Source of the DNA: a bacterium
Lineage (GTDB): Bacteria; UBA4055
Assembly: GCA_029559475.1 (NCBI GenBank)
Contig: JAKQBN010000078.1
Span: 21,073-85,072, forward strand
DNA: 64,000 nucleotides
Direction of reading: 5' to 3'
Part shown: one piece after another, positions 33,831 through 42,617 of the stretch
Position numbering within the stretch: position 1 is the stretch's first letter
Layout: each line of letters begins with the position of its first letter
Notes under the pieces: generated by a model
The model's database searches: none
What the model was told of the DNA's origin: nothing
What the model saw: only the letters and a program-made list of their open reading frames with translations
Position numbers and translations under genes: made by a program

Positions 33831-36800
33831 TTAAAGATCCATAATTACTTCAGCTTTAAGCTCATGAAAAGGTTTAGGATCGCTTGATAAGTATCTGCCT
33901 GTATATACAAGATTCGCCCTTACGCTATCATTGTATTTATAATCAGATGACAGATTCCATTTATAACTCCAGCCGGTTCCGTAACCTGAATTCATCGAAT
34001 AAGGAAGCGAGTTTTCGGAAACAACTTCCACTGCATCGAAACCCAGCCTTAATATCCAGCCTGAAACGATCACCACATTCAGACTAACCGAGATTCTGTA
34101 ACTGTCGGATACGATCTTTCTAATTTTTTCGTTCTCATTTCCGTATTCAAATTCACCTGAAACAAATGAATTCCGGTTAAAGTTGTATTTTATGCCGTAT
34201 GAAACGTATTTTTTTGCTATATCATCTGTCTTAATATCGCCAATACTGACCCTTTCATTTTCGGAATATTTTCCCCTTGAGAAATTTGTAACTTTTCCCG
34301 AAATGTTTTTGTAAGCGATCATATGCTCTTTCAAAAGCGAATTATCTGAATAATTGCTGTATTCCGAAAACCGGTTCTTTATATAATTGAAGCGGTATTC
34401 ATAGCTGTTCGAGCTTTTTTTCATAAAATAAAGCCCTGTTCTGCTTTCTATCGTTCCGGCTACCGTTGAATCGGTCTGGAATTCACTTAAATTCAAAAAA
34501 ATCAGATCATAAATTTTCTCGCCTGAAGTTTTTTCAGATATCTTTAAATCCTGTTCTATATCGATCCTGGAAAGATAATATAAAATATTGTCGTTAGATT
34601 GCCTGTCTTCAAAATCGAAATACGATTTTATATCAAGTTTAACTCCGTTAAGCTCTTTTGAACGGTCGGATGCTGATACATAGTAATCGTAATTTCCGAA
34701 ATCATCATAAAAATATTCGCCATTGTTGTAAGTATAGCTGCCGGTACCTTCGGCTACTTTATAAAAAGTTCTGACTTTCGGGAAATAAACAGTTCTTTCG
34801 GTTTCATATTCGGCAAATATTCTGTACCTGTCGCGGTCGTTGAAATTCAGTTTAAAGTTGAGCTGATCGAATTTTGTGTCTGAAGAGTCAGCTGATCTGA
34901 AAACATTATCGGATCGTGACCAAAATATCTCTGAATTAAGTATTGAGCTGATCCTGCTCCTGATCTGAGCGGTATTTATATACCTTCTTAAATTTTCTGT
35001 TTCGGAACCGTCATTTAATAGATTAATTTTCTCGAATTCAGATCTGAAAAAAATATCAGCTTTTTCAGTTCTTTTTATGCCGATCTCAGCTGATATGTTC
35101 TTTTTGTCGGTTTTTATATATTCTGAGGCCGATTCGGAATTAGTTATTATATTTTTAAAAAATAATCCAGATCTGAACTTTTCCGTTCTGTAGCCGGAAT
35201 ATAGATCTCCGTAGAATTTGTCGGTACTGACTGAATCTTCATCAAGCTTACTCAGGCTTACCGATCCTGAATAATGATACGGCGCAAAATCACCCCGGGT
35301 ATAAAAATTCTGACTATATTCCGATATATTTTTCCCGTAATCAGATTGCCTGAGTGTATAACCGCTAATAGAATTATCCCTAAAATAATGGACGATCCCG
35401 CCCGAGTATTCCGTCATTCCGAAATTGTCTGAATATGATCCGGTTTCTATTTCGTTTTCCTTTCTTACTTCAGATTTTCTTGTCGGGAGAACGAGTTCTT
35501 TGTTAAAATGCTTCCTCTGTGCATTCATTTCGAACTTTCCTACTCTTGAATCTATCGAATTTATCGAAAATTTCTCTCTGTCTCCGTAACCTTTGAATTT
35601 TAGATCATCTGAATAAAAGGTATTATCGTTCGTCGAAGAAACCGCCAGTTCAGCTTCTGCCTTAAAAAATTCATCATGATAATCGGTTATTGTATGGAAT
35701 CTTGAATATGAACCCGGAGCTTTAATCTTTACGAGCGGTAAATAATCACCTCCGTTCACAGGATCATAGACATAATAAGCAGCACCCAAGCTGTCGTATG
35801 AAATATCATATTCGCCGACTGTTTCAAAATAAGTAAATCTTACATTATAATCTCCGCCGCCTGCTCCCGTGTAGATAAAATGCACAGAATCAGGCAGAAG
35901 ATCGTACTTACCTTTGCCGGGCATAAATTCCGCGCCTGAAATGAATACGTGATCATCTCTATCGGATTCAAGAACACTCACGACCGAATCATTGAGATCG
36001 TAATTCAACGGTTTATCCCTGTCTTCTTCTTCACGATAAAAGCCGGTTTTAAACCCGAGTTTATTATTCATAATTCTGTCTTCGGCATCAAATCCGTAAA
36101 CCAGCTTTTTATAATCCGATTCCAGATATCTGAAATCCGCTGTAATAATATCATTTGAAGTTATGTGATATCCGTGTTTGAAGAAAAGCTCGCTGCTTTC
36201 ATAATCAATATAATAATCAACTCCCCCTGTCAGCTTTTTTCCGTTCAGATAAACAGTTTCGGATCCTGATACGATTTCTTCTTTTGTGTCTGATGACGAT
36301 AATAGAACGTAAGGTCCCGAGATCCCTTCGGATCCTCTTGATGTGAAAGAAGTGCTTTTTGAGCTTTCGGCAGATATGTATCCCGAAACTGAGCCTCTGT
36401 TTCTTTTAAGTACAAGAAGCGCTCCGGACATTTCCTTTTCAATATCACCGAATTGTCCTGCTTTTTTCTCGGTTCTGAAATCGCCAACCCGGGTAATAAA
36501 ATTCGGGTGTCTGAACTGAATATATATTTTTTCTATATCAGAAAACGATTCTGTCGAACCTTCTTCTGAAATAGCTAGTTGTTCATCTGAAAGATAAGCC
36601 TCAACCGAAATGCTGTCGCTGATATTGCCTTCAAGTTCAAGGTTTAATCCGGAGATCACCCCTGTTCCCGAATCGGCGTTTATTTTTACTCCTCTGTAGA
36701 TTACTCCCTTTTTTCTTATATTCTCTGTGCTTATACCTGAACTTAAACTTATTTTCTCTTTTTCTAGTGAATCTGTTTTTAATGTGTCGTCTAAACTATA

Positions 36801-36899
36801 TTTGTAGAATATCCGTCCGCTCAGACTGTCTGATTGCGCGTAAATACACCCTAAAATGAATAAAGCTGCCAGAGAGAATATTGTTTTTAATACTGTCAA
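33831..36899 (-). CDS. Large outer-membrane beta-barrel protein, SprA-like motif
   Basis: About 1022 residues. A signal peptide (LTVLKTIFSLAALFILGCIYA) precedes a long beta-strand-rich protein with very high Ser, Tyr, Asp and Arg content. A segment near residue 230 (IVSGSETVYLNGKKL, GVDYYIDYESSELFF) resembles motifs repeated in the SprA/translocon-type outer-membrane proteins. The rest has alternating strands typical of a large barrel and ends FHELKAEVIMDL. I favour a TTG start at 36899 behind AAGGAG. A TTG at 36926 lacks a site and would add nine residues. SprA itself is more than twice this size, so function is open. Confidence 0.65.
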   Translation of the reverse strand: MTVLKTIFSLAALFILGCIYAQSDSLSGRIFYKYSLDDTLKTDSLEKEKISLSSGISTENIRKKGVIYRGVKINADSGTGVISGLNLELEGNISDSISVEAYLSDEQLAISEEGSTESFSDIEKIYIQFRHPNFITRVGDFRTEKKAGQFGDIEKEMSGALLVLKRNRGSVSGYISAESSKSTSFTSRGSEGISGPYVLLSSSDTKEEIVSGSETVYLNGKKLTGGVDYYIDYESSELFFKHGYHITSNDIITADFRYLESDYKKLVYGFDAEDRIMNNKLGFKTGFYREEEDRDKPLNYDLNDSVVSVLESDRDDHVFISGAEFMPGKGKYDLLPDSVHFIYTGAGGGDYNVRFTYFETVGEYDISYDSLGAAYYVYDPVNGGDYLPLVKIKAPGSYSRFHTITDYHDEFFKAEAELAVSSTNDNTFYSDDLKFKGYGDREKFSINSIDSRVGKFEMNAQRKHFNKELVLPTRKSEVRKENEIETGSYSDNFGMTEYSGGIVHYFRDNSISGYTLRQSDYGKNISEYSQNFYTRGDFAPYHYSGSVSLSKLDEDSVSTDKFYGDLYSGYRTEKFRSGLFFKNIITNSESASEYIKTDKKNISAEIGIKRTEKADIFFRSEFEKINLLNDGSETENLRRYINTAQIRSRISSILNSEIFWSRSDNVFRSADSSDTKFDQLNFKLNFNDRDRYRIFAEYETERTVYFPKVRTFYKVAEGTGSYTYNNGEYFYDDFGNYDYYVSASDRSKELNGVKLDIKSYFDFEDRQSNDNILYYLSRIDIEQDLKISEKTSGEKIYDLIFLNLSEFQTDSTVAGTIESRTGLYFMKKSSNSYEYRFNYIKNRFSEYSNYSDNSLLKEHMIAYKNISGKVTNFSRGKYSENERVSIGDIKTDDIAKKYVSYGIKYNFNRNSFVSGEFEYGNENEKIRKIVSDSYRISVSLNVVIVSGWILRLGFDAVEVVSENSLPYSMNSGYGTGWSYKWNLSSDYKYNDSVRANLVYTGRYLSSDPKPFHELKAEVIMDL

Positions 36900-37013
36900 G
36901 TTTTTTTCCAGCTCCTTAAAATTCAATTGAAAAATATAAACTTAAACTCGATTATCAAGGAGTTTGTTTTAACTAACGCGATTTCAGGTGTGCTCTTTAC
37001 GAAAAAATATCAC

Positions 37014-37042
37014 TTGCAAAAAAAAAGATTTTAGCCTATTAT
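37014..37042 (+). promoter_or_regulatory. Sigma-70-type promoter
   Basis: TTGCAA (37014-37019) and TATTAT (37037-37042) with 17-base spacing lie 60 bases before the gene at 37102. This is the same -35 as the pan operon promoter. Confidence 0.65.
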
Positions 37043-37101
37043 TACATATGCGGTTATATGATAAAGTATTACTGCTTAAGTTAAATTAAACGGGGTAAAA
37101 A

Positions 37102-38319
37102 ATGTATAAAAAATCAACGGCATTATTTTTGATCATAGTAGCGCTCGTTTCTGCTAAAGTAAACGTGGGTTTCTATTCCCTTTCTCAGACTTCAGGCGAT
37201 TTTCAGAACAAATGGATCGGATATGCGATGACGGACATTATTGCAGACAAGCTGTCGAATGTTTCGCAGATAAATATCATAAAAGATGACCAGATATATG
37301 ACTATCTTGTATCAAAGGGAACCGGCGCGTTCCTTAACACAGCCAGCAAATCATCTTTTGAAGGAGACATCAGAGATCATTTCAATCTAGATTACTTAGT
37401 TACGGGAAATTACAGCGTAAATCCTGATAACAGCCTTCCGGTAAACATTACAGTTTACAGTCTTAAAGACAGTGTTGAAGTTCCTCCGATCGTTATTCAG
37501 GGATTCGCTAACGATCTGCACACTATAGTATCTTATATAACCCATCCGATTTGTTCCGGAATGAAACTTAATCTCTCAATGGAAGAGATCCAAGCTGTAA
37601 AACAGCTTGACCTTACAACCAAAAGAACAGGAACGGCCAATATATATAAGGGCAAAATAAGTTTCAGGAACAAAGATTATAAAGGAGCTACGGATTTCTT
37701 TGAAGAAGCATATAAAGAGGATCCTTCGAACAACGCTGCAAAGATCAATTTCGATAAAGCCCTCGCCTATTTTTACGGAGAAGGAATATTCGCCCTCAAT
37801 CTTTTAGAAACTGATCTTAGTGAAACGACACCGTTCAGAAAACAGTACATGATCACAAGAAAGATCTCAAAAAGCTATACATCTGAACTTCTATCGACAA
37901 AACTTTTACCGAAAAACGGCGGAACACATTACGATATAGATCTAGCCTTGAGACTCACATTAACTCCCGAAGCGAATTTTATGACAGAAGAACTCATTAA
38001 GAAGTTTTCTACAGGCGGCGCTGGCGAGACTCTCGATGACGGAGTTTACAACCCTAACGCTGATAAAGTCCTGGATGAGAGGGAGATCTTTGAAAACAAC
38101 GTGGGTAACTTTCAGATAGTAATGAAACTGGTTGACAAAGACGGGAAAGTGCTTCAGCAGACCAGTCAGCCTTTTAGAACAGCTTTCGGCATGACTTATC
38201 CCGGAGCCGTAAAGGACAGGGTCTTTAAAAATAACTCTGCCGAAACAACTTTAGCTTTTTACTCTGTAAGCAGGGACATTGTAAGAAACACAACTAAAGT
38301 ACTAATAACAGTTGAATAA
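37102..38319 (+). CDS. Secreted protein with TolB_N/CsgG-like domain and TPR
   Basis: The 405-residue protein has a signal peptide (MYKKSTALFLIIVALVSA). An N-terminal domain begins KVNVGFYSLSQTSGDFQNKWIGYAMTDIIAD and continues NIIKDDQIYDYL and LDYLVTGNYSV, matching the CsgG/TolB N-terminal-like fold. It is followed by a TPR-like segment (IYKGKISFRNKDYKGATDFFEEAYKEDPSNN) and a C-terminal beta region. Its own promoter and a strong terminator make it a single-gene unit. An envelope role is likely by fold. No exact function. Confidence 0.72.
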   Translation: MYKKSTALFLIIVALVSAKVNVGFYSLSQTSGDFQNKWIGYAMTDIIADKLSNVSQINIIKDDQIYDYLVSKGTGAFLNTASKSSFEGDIRDHFNLDYLVTGNYSVNPDNSLPVNITVYSLKDSVEVPPIVIQGFANDLHTIVSYITHPICSGMKLNLSMEEIQAVKQLDLTTKRTGTANIYKGKISFRNKDYKGATDFFEEAYKEDPSNNAAKINFDKALAYFYGEGIFALNLLETDLSETTPFRKQYMITRKISKSYTSELLSTKLLPKNGGTHYDIDLALRLTLTPEANFMTEELIKKFSTGGAGETLDDGVYNPNADKVLDEREIFENNVGNFQIVMKLVDKDGKVLQQTSQPFRTAFGMTYPGAVKDRVFKNNSAETTLAFYSVSRDIVRNTTKVLITVE

Positions 38320-38344
38320 TCAACTTAACAGTTTATAATGCTCG

Positions 38345-38375
38345 ACCGTCCGATTTTTTCGGACGGTTTAATTTT
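38345..38375 (+). terminator. Rho-independent terminator
   Basis: ACCGTCCG (38345-38352) pairs with CGGACGGT (38360-38367) around a 7-base T-rich loop, followed by TTAATTTT. It separates the gene at 37102 from the ammonia-lyase pair. Confidence 0.85.
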
Positions 38376-38389
38376 GGAGAATCATGATT

Positions 38390-39925
38390 ATGAAAACAAT
38401 AGAACTGGACGGAAATAATCTAGATCTGACTCTTTTTCAAAAAATTATTTTTGAAAAACATCCCGTAAATGTTAGCAAAATTTCAAAAAAGAAGATCGAC
38501 GCATGCAGAAAGATCGTTGACGAAATTGTGGAAGAGAATATCGTAAGATACGGGATAAATACCGGCTTCGGAAAATTCAGCAGCGTAGTGATCGATAAAA
38601 AAGACACTGTCTCCCTTCAGAAAAAGATCGTTCTTTCACATGCTGTCGGAGTCGGAAAGCCTTTCGACGAAGCAGTCGTAAGAGGAATGATGCTTCTTAA
38701 GCTCAACAGTTTCCTGCAGGGATATTCCGGTGTTCGTTACGAAGTAGCTGAAACTCTCGTTTTTATGCTTAACAAAAATGTTATTCCCTTCATTCCTGAG
38801 AAAGGTTCGGTCGGCGCATCAGGTGACCTTGCACCTCTTTCTCATATGGCACTGGTTATGACAGGCAGTGGAAAAGCGTATTTTCAAAACAGGCTGATGT
38901 CCGGGCGATCCGCGATGAAGAAAGCCGGGATCGATATTCTTGAATTGAGGCAGAAAGAGGGTCTTGCGATACTAAACGGCACGCAGGCAATGACTTCCTT
39001 AGCCGCAGCAGCGCTTATTAAAAATGAGACCATTTTAAAATCCGCTGATATCATAGCTGCAATGAGCCTCGAAGCACTTAAAGGCTCGCTTTCGCCGTTT
39101 GATATAAGGATACAGAACGCAAGACCTCATGAAGGCCAGAAAACCACTTCGGATAATTTTATCAGAATCCTCAAAGATTCGGAGATTATTAAATCCCATA
39201 AAGACTGCAATAAAGTTCAGGATGCTTACAGCCTCAGGTGCATTCCTCAGGTTCACGGAGCTGTAAAGGACACTTACAATCATGTAAAAAAGGTAATTGA
39301 GACAGAAATGAATTCCGTTACGGACAATCCTCTTGTTTTCGATAACGGTCACGAAGTTATATCCGGCGGTAATTTTCACGGAGAGCCTGTCGCTTTCGCA
39401 ATGGATTTTCTGGGAATAGCCGTAAGCGAATTGGCAAACATCAGTGAAAGAAGGATCGAATACATGCTTGACACATCTACTAACGACGGACTGCCTGCTT
39501 TTCTTACAGAAAAAGGAGGATTGAACTCGGGATTTATGATGACCCAGGTAACCGCAGCAGCACTCGTCAGCGAGAATAAAGTCCTTGCGCATCCGGCTTC
39601 GGTCGACTCGATACCGACTTCAGCTAACAAAGAGGATCATGTGAGCATGGGAACGCACGCCGCAAGAAAAATGCTCGAAATAACCGAGAACGTTAAGAAT
39701 GTCCTCGCCATCGAGTTGTTATGTGCTGCTCAGGCTCTCGATTTCAGAGGATCGGAAAAATCATCAGAATCCGTAAGGAATGTTTTTAAAGCTTTCCGCT
39801 CAAAAGTAAAATTTATGAAGAACGACAGGTATATCCATCCGGATATTTTAGCTTCTGCTGAATTTATCGGTAAAGGTTCCGCTGTAGCTGGAGCAGAAAA
39901 AATAACAGGTGAACTAAAAATTTAA
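38390..39925 (+). CDS. hutH: Histidine ammonia-lyase (MIO enzyme)
   Basis: HutH removes ammonia from L-histidine to give urocanate using the MIO group formed from Ala-Ser-Gly. The 511-residue protein has the MIO triad GSVGASGDLAPLSHM at residues 143-145, the substrate-binding VLSHAVGVG, NGTQAMTSL, EMNSVTDNPLVF, and HPASVDSIPTSANKEDHVSMG, all close to canonical HAL. The ATG at 38390 is ten bases after GGAG; an ATG at 38384 would add two residues. A related paralogue follows immediately. hutU, hutI and hutG are not in the window. Confidence 0.94.
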   Translation: MKTIELDGNNLDLTLFQKIIFEKHPVNVSKISKKKIDACRKIVDEIVEENIVRYGINTGFGKFSSVVIDKKDTVSLQKKIVLSHAVGVGKPFDEAVVRGMMLLKLNSFLQGYSGVRYEVAETLVFMLNKNVIPFIPEKGSVGASGDLAPLSHMALVMTGSGKAYFQNRLMSGRSAMKKAGIDILELRQKEGLAILNGTQAMTSLAAAALIKNETILKSADIIAAMSLEALKGSLSPFDIRIQNARPHEGQKTTSDNFIRILKDSEIIKSHKDCNKVQDAYSLRCIPQVHGAVKDTYNHVKKVIETEMNSVTDNPLVFDNGHEVISGGNFHGEPVAFAMDFLGIAVSELANISERRIEYMLDTSTNDGLPAFLTEKGGLNSGFMMTQVTAAALVSENKVLAHPASVDSIPTSANKEDHVSMGTHAARKMLEITENVKNVLAIELLCAAQALDFRGSEKSSESVRNVFKAFRSKVKFMKNDRYIHPDILASAEFIGKGSAVAGAEKITGELKI

Positions 39926-39939
39926 ACTTGGAGAAAAAA

Positions 39940-41472
39940 ATGGTAGTCATTACAGGATCGGGACTTACAATAGAAAAGGTGGTAAGGGTGGCAAGATCGG
40001 GCGAAAAAGTTAAACTTCATCCGAAAGCTGTCCAAAGAATAAACGTCTGCAGAGAAATGCTCGAAAAGAAAGTTAAGGCGAAAGAGATAATGTACGGAGT
40101 GAATACCGGAATCGGTGAGTTTTCAGAAGTCGTTCTGAATGACGATCAGGTAAAAGACTTTCAGAAATATCTTATATATAATCATTCCGCCGGCATAGGT
40201 GATCCTGCTCCCGTTGAATATGTAAGGGGAGCAATGCTCGGTCGTATCAACGTTCACGCCCACGGTAATTCAGGAGTAAGGCTTGAGGTTACTCAGACTC
40301 TTGTCGAGCTTTTAAATAAGAATGTAACACCATACGTATGCCAGAAAGGATCTGTTGGCGCCTGCGGTGATCTAGCGCCGATGTCCCAGATCGCTCTTGT
40401 AATGATGGGTGAAGGTCAGGCTTATTACAAAGGAAAACTGATGCCCGCAAAAGAAGCGATGGATAAAGCGGGAATACCCGTACCGGGACTAAAAGCCAGG
40501 GACGGACTGGCTACGATCAACGGATCGAATGTGCTTACTGCTATGAGCGCGATATTTCTTTACGATGCTGACAGATGGCTTAAACAGGCTGAAATAGCGG
40601 CCGCGATGTCTCTTGAAGCGCTTAAAGCGAACATGAAACCTTATACTAGACTTCTGCACGAGGTCAGAGGGTTTAAAGGTGCAATAAGAAGCGCAGAATC
40701 GATAAATAAGATCGTTTCAGGCGGGGATCTTAAAGAAGGAAGAGTAAAATGCAAAGTTCAGGACGCGTATTCTATGCGTTCTACCCCTCAGGTGATCGGT
40801 GCCGCGCATGACGCTTTGGCTTACGCAAGATCACAGGTCGAGATCGAACTGAATGGAGTCGGTGATAACCCGATATTTTTCGCTGATAAGAATATGCAGC
40901 TTTCAGGTGCTAATTTTCAGGGATCTCCGGTAGCCGTACCGATGGATATGGCAGGATATTGCATTACGATGGTAAGCATTCTTTCTGAAAGAAGGCTGAA
41001 CAGGCTAAATAATCCGGCTTTGAGCGTGGGTCTTCCCGCTTTCCTCACTAAAGGTGCGGGAATGTTTTCAGGTCTCATGTTAAGTCAATATACAGCCGAT
41101 ATGCAGATAACAGAGCAAAAACTTTTATCGACTCCCGCCTCGATAATGTCAATCCCGGCAGCCGCGGACCAGGAGGATTTCGTTTCGATGGGAATGAACA
41201 CGGCCATCAAGAATTTCCAAATACTTGATAATGCATACGGAATTTTAGGAATAGAGTTTATGGCTGCCGCTCAGGCTCTGGATTTCAGAAAAGAAGAGTA
41301 TAAATTCGGAAAAGGTACCCAGAAAGCTAAGGATGTCGTCAGAAAGCATGTCGAATTCCTTGATATCGACAGACCTTTGTATAAAGATCATACAACTATG
41401 AAGCATCTTGTGAGATCGGGTGAGATTCTTGATGAGGTCGAGAAAGTTGTAGGCGCTCTGGACAAATACTAG
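39940..41472 (+). CDS. Histidine/aromatic ammonia-lyase paralogue with Ala-Cys-Gly triad
   Basis: The 510-residue protein is clearly of the MIO family: YGVNTGIGEFSEV, IYNHSAGIG, NGSNVLTAM, ELNGVGDNPIFF and the late STPASIMSIPAAADQEDF. The triad that forms MIO reads Ala141-Cys142-Gly143 (GSVGACGDLAPMSQ), where most members have Ala-Ser-Gly. The His in NHSAG suggests a histidine-like substrate, but the altered SIPAAADQED region differs from true HutH. Start ATG at 39940 with GGAG six bases upstream; the in-frame TTG at 39928 overlaps that site. It may be a lyase or an aminomutase. Confidence 0.85.
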   Translation: MVVITGSGLTIEKVVRVARSGEKVKLHPKAVQRINVCREMLEKKVKAKEIMYGVNTGIGEFSEVVLNDDQVKDFQKYLIYNHSAGIGDPAPVEYVRGAMLGRINVHAHGNSGVRLEVTQTLVELLNKNVTPYVCQKGSVGACGDLAPMSQIALVMMGEGQAYYKGKLMPAKEAMDKAGIPVPGLKARDGLATINGSNVLTAMSAIFLYDADRWLKQAEIAAAMSLEALKANMKPYTRLLHEVRGFKGAIRSAESINKIVSGGDLKEGRVKCKVQDAYSMRSTPQVIGAAHDALAYARSQVEIELNGVGDNPIFFADKNMQLSGANFQGSPVAVPMDMAGYCITMVSILSERRLNRLNNPALSVGLPAFLTKGAGMFSGLMLSQYTADMQITEQKLLSTPASIMSIPAAADQEDFVSMGMNTAIKNFQILDNAYGILGIEFMAAAQALDFRKEEYKFGKGTQKAKDVVRKHVEFLDIDRPLYKDHTTMKHLVRSGEILDEVEKVVGALDKY

Positions 41473-41493
41473 GTAGTTTCATTGATCTGTTTT

Positions 41494-41517
41494 AAAGGCG
41501 GGATATCCCGCCTTTTT
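41494..41517. terminator. Bidirectional terminator
   Basis: The perfect palindrome AAAGGCGGGATATCCCGCCTTT (41494-41515 region) ends in TTTTT. It serves both the ammonia-lyase operon and the convergent membrane-protein gene. Confidence 0.88.
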
Positions 41518-41520
41518 CAA

Positions 41521-42177
41521 TTAATACAAAGTCGCATCCCAGACCCTGACATTTAAAAATTCCGCAAGCACCCCCGCATCTTTCCTTAACTGATCTATGT
41601 TGCCGTGATCAACTACATTTATTCTTGACCGGTCTTTCATTACGAGGTTCAGCTCATAACTTGTGTATGAACTTTTGTTCCCCCTTACGTGTTCCAAAAT
41701 TATCTGAAGAGCTCGGATATCTGCAAGCCTTGTGTAATTCTGATACGTTTGATTCAGCATCAGATTGGGTTCTGTCCAAGACTTCCAGAATAACCCGGTA
41801 GATTTATCGAAAACTATCGGTTTTGCGCCTGACCGGTAAGCAATAAACCCTATAGAAGCGAAAAACAGCCCGAATAGAACAGGGAAAGCAGCGACCCATG
41901 ATTCATTTCCGCCTTCTGATAAAATAAAAAATGTCGGAACTGACGCGAAAATTATTCCGAAAAACATAAATACGCTTAAAAAGACGGTCATACCTGCTCC
42001 TGCCCTGAATTCTAACCGGCTCAGTTCTTTATTGACGAGATTGTGCGTTTTAAAATTCGAACCTCCCCTTGATACAGGTGTCCATTCTGTCTCAATTGCT
42101 GCAGGATCGTTGAAAACAGACGCATCGAATAAAGCAGTTTCTTTCTTTTTCATAAGATCTATGATTTTCTGAAACAT
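41521..42177 (-). CDS. Membrane protein of unknown function, two TM helices
   Basis: The 218-residue protein has an N-terminal soluble stretch (FQKIIDLMKKKETALFDAS, WTPVSRGGSNFKTHNL), two membrane helices (MTVFLSVFMFFGIIFASVPTF; WVAAFPVLFGLFFASIGFIA) and a C-terminal domain with IVFDKSTGLFWKSW, IRALQIILEHVRGNKSSY, ELNLVMKDRSRINVVDHG and AEFLNVRVWDA. I have seen similar uncharacterised proteins in gammaproteobacteria (memory, not searched). The start at 42177 is used because the earlier ATG at 42183 directly abuts the GGAG site. It is convergent with the lyase pair. Confidence 0.72.
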   Translation of the reverse strand: MFQKIIDLMKKKETALFDASVFNDPAAIETEWTPVSRGGSNFKTHNLVNKELSRLEFRAGAGMTVFLSVFMFFGIIFASVPTFFILSEGGNESWVAAFPVLFGLFFASIGFIAYRSGAKPIVFDKSTGLFWKSWTEPNLMLNQTYQNYTRLADIRALQIILEHVRGNKSSYTSYELNLVMKDRSRINVVDHGNIDQLRKDAGVLAEFLNVRVWDATLY

Positions 42178-42343
42178 AATCATCTCCGAAAATTATATTA
42201 CATTAAAATTAACATTTAAGCTTTCGCGGCGCAATAAAAATAATTCAAATTTAACTTGCGGTTATAATTTTTGAGATTTATATTTCAACCTCGTCGAGCA
42301 CAGGCTCAGATTGAAAATAATTTATTGAAATAAAGAGGTTAAC

Positions 42344-42571
42344 ATGTCAAGAATTTGTGACATTTGCGGAAAAGGTCCTGTTTTCGGAGGCTCTTTCTGC
42401 AGAAAAGGTATGGCTAAGAAGAAAGGCGGTGTAGGTATTAATATCACCGGAAGATCCAAAAGAGTTTTTTATCCCAATCTGCAGGTTGTCAGGGTCAGAA
42501 AAGACAACCAGACTGTAAAGCTGAAAGTCTGCGCAAGCTGCATAAAAGCGGGTAAAACAATAGTCGCTTAA
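42344..42571 (+). CDS. rpmB: 50S ribosomal protein L28, zinc-binding type
   Basis: The 75-residue protein carries the bL28 pattern RICDICGKGPVFGG at the start and KLKVCASCIKAGK at the end. Cys5, Cys8, Cys63 and Cys66 form two CxxC pairs expected to bind zinc. AAAGAGGTTAAC precedes the ATG. It is a single-gene unit closed by a strong terminator. It is slightly longer than the commonest bL28 because of a basic insert (KGMAKKKGGVG). Confidence 0.95.
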   Translation: MSRICDICGKGPVFGGSFCRKGMAKKKGGVGINITGRSKRVFYPNLQVVRVRKDNQTVKLKVCASCIKAGKTIVA

Positions 42572-42590
42572 GAAAATTTGAATGTCAATA

Positions 42591-42617
42591 AAAAATCCCG
42601 GAATCCCGGGATTTTTT
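42591..42617. terminator. Terminator between rpmB and the lpxL-like gene
   Basis: AAAAATCCCGG (42591-42601) pairs with CCGGGATTTTT (42606-42616) around a 4-base loop. It works for both converging transcripts. Confidence 0.88.
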
